Shown one piece after another: positions 24,094 to 28,540 of a DNA stretch of 28,540 nt; positions within the stretch are counted from its first letter, which is position 1, and every line of letters starts with the position of its first letter. The DNA is taken from positions 1 to 28,540 of IMG/VR virus record IMGVR_UViG_3300037502_002838, one strand, 5' to 3'. The notes beneath the pieces were generated by a model. The model was not told the origin of the DNA, ran no database searches, and saw only the letters and a program-made list of their open reading frames with translations. This stretch comes from a virus. The position numbers and the translations under genes are program-made.

Positions 24094-26772
24094 TCAAGAA
24101 CGTCTAATGCGTGTTCTAGGGAACACAGCACCAGATGATGGTCTCGAACTTACATTTATTTTAGGAAATACATTTCCCTCAAATCTTCTTTCAACATAAT
24201 AATACAGATACTTGTTTGGTGCTCCTTGCAAGTCTCGTCCATCAGTAGGGCCGCCGTTTGTAGTAGTAAGTTGCCCAGTCTTTGAATATCCTAAAATATA
24301 CTGTTTAGCTTGTTCTTGCCTCATTGTTGGGTATGTTTCCAAGGCACATGCTAATACTCCACAAACTTGTGGACTTGCCATGCTAGTTCCAGAATTTTTA
24401 TTAATTCTAAAGGAAGAATTCCTGGGGTCAGGAGCTCCGCCTGAAGGAACTGCGCTTAAAATATGTGTTCCTGGAGCAAAAATATCAACACCAGGACCAC
24501 AATCACTAAACGTTACTTTTTGATCTAGTTGAATAGAATCAACGGCACCAACACAGATATTAGGAATATCATAGTCACCATTAACCGTATCATCATTAGC
24601 TGTGGGGCTTGTTCCTCTCATGTAATAATAAGGTTGAGCTACACTACCTGGATATCGAATAGCCATTTCAAAAGTATTATCCCAATCTGGGCCGCCCGGT
24701 ATATCGTGTTTCCATCGGCCGTTCCCTGCGGCTCCAACAAAAAGTATTCCTTCATCAATAGCATCTTCTAAATCTGCATCTAACGGACCTACACGAACTG
24801 GTATTCTTTGATTAGCTATGAACCCCCATTGATTGAGTTGATTTGAACTAAACCCACCACCCACAATTGTTTTTCTATTATTTTGTGCAATGCTAATGTC
24901 AATCCTTGCAGGATATGCTTCATAAAATGTATATTGATATCGCATGTTTGGGCTACCTAATGTCCCACTTGTATTTGCATTTCCTTCTACTATCACTCTA
25001 TAAGTTCTATTTGGTGCGATGCCTTCAACTCCATGATATATTCTTTGAACAGAATTGTCAGCAGAGCTAATCATAATCTTCGGTAACGGGGGATTAGACG
25101 CTGATAATCCTGAATAATTTGCAGAACCCGAACCAAAAGTCAAATATGTATTAGTGCCCACATAAACTGCTGTATAATCCACAGACAAGTATGTAACATT
25201 GAATGGTAAATTTATTTGCCAGAATCCATCGTCATTTGAACCTGATGAAGGTGTTGTCGAGGACGTTAATCCAGAAGTAGTTCCGATGGATGCACCAATT
25301 AAACTCTCAACTGTGGCGCTGGCGTTTCCGCCTGTAGATTTGCTAATCAAACTCATTAGCGATGCAAAAACTGGATCAGTTGACGATTGCAAATCCACTG
25401 TTGTAGTATAAGTGACTGTGTATTGTCCAGTAACCGTCAATGATACTGTTTCTTCAATGAGCGTTTCAATTTGACTTCCAAAAATTGTATCCGTATATGT
25501 TGTAACAACACTGTTGGGATCTGTTATTGTTACTTCAGAAGTCAAAATTATTGGCCCAGTTGTTGAACCCACAGCCACATTGCTTAAAATTTCGAAACTA
25601 ACTGGTTGTGTTATAGAAAATGTTAGTTGATAAGTTGTGTTCGGCTGGACAAAAGAATTAAAATAGCATTGGGCACCTTCTTGTACCCAAGTCCCAGGAA
25701 TTGAATTAAATGTAACTGTGTTAGGTGTTCCTGCTTGTGAACCAGTTGTAATGATTCTTTGAGATATATTTTCAGGATCATTAGTGAAAAAAGACAGTAA
25801 AGAATTAGAACTATATACTCCAGATAGCCCTGTATAATTTGTAGTTCCACCAGGAGCTTCATATCTAGTTCCTCGATACGTCACAGCAGTTATATCGGCA
25901 AAACTCCATTCTCCAGGAAAAATACTCATGCCCCAACTGTTGTTACAAATAGTTGGATTTTTTCTACCAGTAGCCGGGTTCACTGTCTTAGTTCTATGAA
26001 ATTCTCTTACATAGTCCATAACATAGGGAAAAAGTGCATTTCCTTCATCACCAGCATAATAGTAAATGTTGTATATATTAGCTGCTCTTGCCCAGCCTTG
26101 AGTATTACCTGCTACTGTTCCAGCAACGTGTGTAGCATGGTCACTAGTAGAATAAACGTAATTTCCTGGTGGCAGACCCCTAACCACAGGATCGTGTTGA
26201 AGCCAATTGTATTGCACTGCCCTAGAGCCACCAGTTCCATTTGAATTTACTGCATATTCTGGATGATTAAAGGTAATGCCATTTCCATCAATGATGACTA
26301 CATCAACATTTTTTCCTGTTTGAGCAAGTTTTATTGTTCCAGATGCAATTGGATTACCAGTTCCAGTTCCATCAAATCCTAGTCCTCCCCAATTGGCTCT
26401 TTGAGATCCCTCAACGCATCGTAACAAGCCCCAATTGTTCATGTCTGTGGCACTACTTCCACTTTTATTCCAGTTAGTGCTTGTTTGCGATATTGAAAAT
26501 TCACCTGCAGAAATTCCTAATTCGCTAGGAATTAGTTCGATATTTTTTACTCTAGTATCTTTTTTTAACTCTTCAACCTCCCATGCTGTAAGCATAAATT
26601 CAGAATTTCTACTGACTGGGCGTTTGTTTACACAGATAACTGCTCTAAGTATGTCAGTTCCAGGAGGCGCAATGCCATCAGTTTCGAGATCGTTATGCAA
26701 ACTTTCCATCATCTCAAAATCATGGAGTGTCACAATATATCTTTTTACACCTACATAATCGATCATTGACAT
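24094..26772 (-). CDS. Subtilisin-like serine protease (S8 family), phage structural-block member
   Basis: This 892-aa protein has a full S8 catalytic set: Asp162 in VVIIDGNGI, His212 in HATHVAGTV, the oxyanion Asn278 in NNSWG, and Ser797 in GTSMASPQVCG. Residues about 300-660 are an insertion between Asn and Ser, including a Ser/Thr-rich stretch and a beta domain (DGFWQINLPF, YVGTNTYLTFG, NPPLPKI, IYHGVEG). No secretion signal is visible at the N-terminus. Its place inside the fibre/baseplate genes suggests a virion-borne protease that matures tail proteins or cuts host surface protein; that is inference. A C-terminal tail of about 40 residues rich in Arg and Ser follows the catalytic domain. 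GAGG precedes the ATG. Confidence 0.92.
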   Translation of the reverse strand: MSMIDYVGVKRYIVTLHDFEMMESLHNDLETDGIAPPGTDILRAVICVNKRPVSRNSEFMLTAWEVEELKKDTRVKNIELIPSELGISAGEFSISQTSTNWNKSGSSATDMNNWGLLRCVEGSQRANWGGLGFDGTGTGNPIASGTIKLAQTGKNVDVVIIDGNGITFNHPEYAVNSNGTGGSRAVQYNWLQHDPVVRGLPPGNYVYSTSDHATHVAGTVAGNTQGWARAANIYNIYYYAGDEGNALFPYVMDYVREFHRTKTVNPATGRKNPTICNNSWGMSIFPGEWSFADITAVTYRGTRYEAPGGTTNYTGLSGVYSSNSLLSFFTNDPENISQRIITTGSQAGTPNTVTFNSIPGTWVQEGAQCYFNSFVQPNTTYQLTFSITQPVSFEILSNVAVGSTTGPIILTSEVTITDPNSVVTTYTDTIFGSQIETLIEETVSLTVTGQYTVTYTTTVDLQSSTDPVFASLMSLISKSTGGNASATVESLIGASIGTTSGLTSSTTPSSGSNDDGFWQINLPFNVTYLSVDYTAVYVGTNTYLTFGSGSANYSGLSASNPPLPKIMISSADNSVQRIYHGVEGIAPNRTYRVIVEGNANTSGTLGSPNMRYQYTFYEAYPARIDISIAQNNRKTIVGGGFSSNQLNQWGFIANQRIPVRVGPLDADLEDAIDEGILFVGAAGNGRWKHDIPGGPDWDNTFEMAIRYPGSVAQPYYYMRGTSPTANDDTVNGDYDIPNICVGAVDSIQLDQKVTFSDCGPGVDIFAPGTHILSAVPSGGAPDPRNSSFRINKNSGTSMASPQVCGVLACALETYPTMRQEQAKQYILGYSKTGQLTTTNGGPTDGRDLQGAPNKYLYYYVERRFEGNVFPKINVSSRPSSGAVFPRTRIRRS

Positions 26773-26776
26773 ATTA

Positions 26777-28225
26777 TTAATCCTCTAGTTGTACAATTGT
26801 AAGAGTAACTGTTATTGTTGTACTAATGGCACCTTTGTTTGTAACTGCCAATTGAATATCTGTGGTGGGAACTGTTTCATTATTAAAACCAAAAACAGCA
26901 GGTGTCATTAAAATTGTTTGGCTACCGGTCGTGATAACTTCAGCAATAACTCCAGATCCGGGTGCTGGATCTGTGCCTTCAGATCTACTAATGTCACTAG
27001 TTCTTGCAGAACTGCTAGAATAAATCCTTACCCATGCAGCATCAGATGTAGAAACTTTATATAACACATAACCTTTGAATCCTGTAATTGTTATATTTGC
27101 TGTTGCTCCGGCTGCAATGTTTGAAGTTGTGGCTTGAGCATCAACTCTTGATCCTAATCCAGTTCCGGATCCGCCAGTAGCTGTAGAATTGATAGTAATT
27201 TCGTCACCGACTCTATCTAAAGTTACATTTGTGCCTGCAACAAGTGTAACATCATCATTTCCACTACCACTGCCACCGGCAGTTAGCCGTATAATTTTCT
27301 TGCCAGCAGTACCATCAGCAGCACTTATCGTGTAAGTTGTATTTGTATCTACATTTATTTCATCACTTCTTGCAATGCTTACCCAATTGCCATCAGATGA
27401 ATAAAATAATCTATTATCAGCATCACTAAATGCTAGGGTTCCTTCATAAGTCGAAGCATTTGGAAAGGCTGTTTGATCTGCATAATAGAAAGGAATTATA
27501 TTTCCAACAACCGGTGCAGTTATCAATCCTACATCACTAACTGTGACTAAACTATTTTTAATAAGTTTTCCTGTAGTATTGTCGTATCTTGCAATAGAAT
27601 TTGATGTTGCCGAACTAGGTCCTTTAACATAGTCTGTAGAAACACTAATAACTTGATTTGTAATAGTTATACTAGTCCCGTCGACCTTAACGCCACCTAA
27701 TACAGTAGTAGTTGCAACTGGAATTATTGGTTCATCGGCACTTAATATTCCGTTAGGATCTATAGTTAATCTTGCACCTACCCTGATTCCACCTAAAGTA
27801 GAAACCGTTGCTGTAGGTAACACATACTGGGCCGCAGATAATACTCCCGACCCATTAATGGATAAATTTGCCCCAACCTTAACGCCACCCAACACAGTTT
27901 CACTTGCTGTAGGGAGTGTATAGTTTCCTGGATTAGCTGATAATACTCCTTCTGAACTTATTGTTAAATTATTACCGACTTTAATTACACCGAAACGTGT
28001 CGGCGATGCTATTACACCAGTGATCGTCACATTACCAGTTTCGGAATCCACAGCAACGCCATTAGCTGCTGTAATACCACTAACTAAACTTAATCGGCCA
28101 CTGGTTGAACCTAAGGCCGTATATAGTTCAGTAAAATTGTCATTAATTTTGTTACCTGCTGATCTCAGCGAATCGCCGGTACCATCATTAGGTATTTGGC
28201 CAACATTAATAATTTGTATTGCCAT
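26777..28225 (-). CDS. Tail-fibre/structural protein with GGVKVG repeats (482 aa)
   Basis: It opens with QIINVGQIPNDGTGDSLRSA and KINDNFTELYTALG, a start common in phage fibre proteins. Residues 74-195 hold about four repeats of roughly 35 residues around VLGGVKVGANLSINGSGVLS. A middle FYYADQTAFPNASTYEGTLA with a following RLFYSSDGNWVSIA is a small tip-like module. The C-terminal 120 residues (SNIAAGATANITITGFKGY to the end) are a beta domain. It is probably a fibre or fibre-attachment subunit. It is separated from the upstream gene by 5 nt, so they are cotranscribed. Confidence 0.85.
   Translation of the reverse strand: MAIQIINVGQIPNDGTGDSLRSAGNKINDNFTELYTALGSTSGRLSLVSGITAANGVAVDSETGNVTITGVIASPTRFGVIKVGNNLTISSEGVLSANPGNYTLPTASETVLGGVKVGANLSINGSGVLSAAQYVLPTATVSTLGGIRVGARLTIDPNGILSADEPIIPVATTTVLGGVKVDGTSITITNQVISVSTDYVKGPSSATSNSIARYDNTTGKLIKNSLVTVSDVGLITAPVVGNIIPFYYADQTAFPNASTYEGTLAFSDADNRLFYSSDGNWVSIARSDEINVDTNTTYTISAADGTAGKKIIRLTAGGSGSGNDDVTLVAGTNVTLDRVGDEITINSTATGGSGTGLGSRVDAQATTSNIAAGATANITITGFKGYVLYKVSTSDAAWVRIYSSSSARTSDISRSEGTDPAPGSGVIAEVITTGSQTILMTPAVFGFNNETVPTTDIQLAVTNKGAISTTITVTLTIVQLED
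27641..28006 (-). repeat. Degenerate tandem repeats in the 482-aa fibre gene
   Basis: This stretch encodes four repeats of about 35 residues: RFGVIKVGNNLTISSEGVLS, VLGGVKVGANLSINGSGVLS, TLGGIRVGARLTIDPNGILS and VLGGVKVDGTSITITNQVIS, with linkers such as YVLPTATVS. The protein repeat is clear; the DNA has diverged. Repeats of this kind are sites of fibre length change by recombination in phages. Confidence 0.75.
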
Positions 28226-28230
28226 TTTTC

Positions 28231-28540
28231 TTATCCTTTATCAAATGTTAAATCACCTGAGTCAAAAGTCAGCGATTCGTTATCAAAACTTGTATCAATT
28301 AAATTTAAATTAGATTTCTTTGTGATCGGTATTGCCCCTTCTTCAGCAAGTAAGAAGTTAACAATAGCATTGTTAGAGTTTGCTAGGTCACTACCAGGAT
28401 CATTCCAAATCTTGCCAATCTTTTTAATAGTTATTATTTTTGTTCCTGTTGATAAACTGTTGGTTAATCTAACAGCGGCTGTTGTACCATTGACTGAAAA
28501 ATCTGCTTCAAACTCTACATCACCTTCAGGACTTTCATAG
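28231..28540 (-). CDS. Structural protein, C-terminal end (partial, enters from beyond the window)
   Basis: Reading the minus strand from 28539, 102 codons stay open to a TAA at 28231-28233. The end reads SLTFDSGDLTFDKG and earlier DVEFEADFSVNGTTAAVRL. It is a beta-rich segment without an enzyme motif, consistent with a fibre or structural protein like its neighbours, but too little is present to name it. It is followed after 5 nt by the 482-aa gene. Confidence 0.7.
   Translation of the reverse strand, partial: YESPEGDVEFEADFSVNGTTAAVRLTNSLSTGTKIITIKKIGKIWNDPGSDLANSNNAIVNFLLAEEGAIPITKKSNLNLIDTSFDNESLTFDSGDLTFDKG

Noticed and set aside
28196-28540. 114-codon open frame on the plus strand
   Set aside because: The minus strand here encodes the end of a structural protein that runs in from the edge and the start of the 482-aa gene, which explains the sequence better.
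1-28540. Bacterial RiPP or cofactor island rather than phage
   Set aside because: Tail-collar, fibre modules and T4-like late motifs lie next to the enzyme operon on the same strand, with no bacterial housekeeping genes.

Overview
The window reads as part of an AT-rich marine T4-like myovirus genome (cyanophage/pelagiphage type). The evidence is the head-to-tail packing of all genes on the minus strand, tail-fibre proteins with the N-terminal module common in marine T4-like phages, T4-like late promoter motifs (NATAAATA/CTAAATA), and low GC judged by eye. No tRNA, rRNA, CRISPR array, IS element, integrase or attachment site was seen. Every real gene is on the minus strand, so transcription runs from high to low coordinates.

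Region 1 (28540 down to 17488) is a virion/tail-fibre block: the C-terminal end of a structural protein, a 482-aa fibre protein with about four GGVKVG-type repeats, an 892-aa subtilisin-like protein with a complete catalytic set, a 202-aa structural protein, three consecutive tail-fibre-like proteins sharing one N-terminal module (704, 428 and 491 aa; the first ends in a tail-collar/gp12-like tip), and a 331-aa structural protein. Short gaps before three of these genes carry late-promoter-like motifs.

Region 2 (17487 down to 17417) is a compact regulatory junction. A 9-bp-stem hairpin followed by T6 would terminate readthrough from the structural genes. Nested in it is a near-consensus sigma70 promoter (TTGACA, 17-bp spacer, TATAGT) whose transcript would start inside the hairpin and so lose its upstream arm.

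Region 3 (17416 down to 1) is one tightly overlapping operon of modification enzymes. It begins with small conserved-type unknown proteins and four GT-A-like glycosyltransferases, then a SAM-methyltransferase-like protein and a 74-aa protein, then ten radical-SAM loci in about 12 kb. Five of these have an N-terminal twitch/SPASM-like cysteine domain, three are of the 'GDP' type with a C-terminal cysteine domain, and two are of the 'GGEPT' type. A QueC-like PP-loop ATPase sits among them. Two radical-SAM enzymes are split into separate core and auxiliary-cluster genes, and one is interrupted by a single in-frame TAA. Together the block looks like an uncharacterised peptide, glycan or nucleotide modification pathway carried by a phage; its substrate cannot be read from the sequence.
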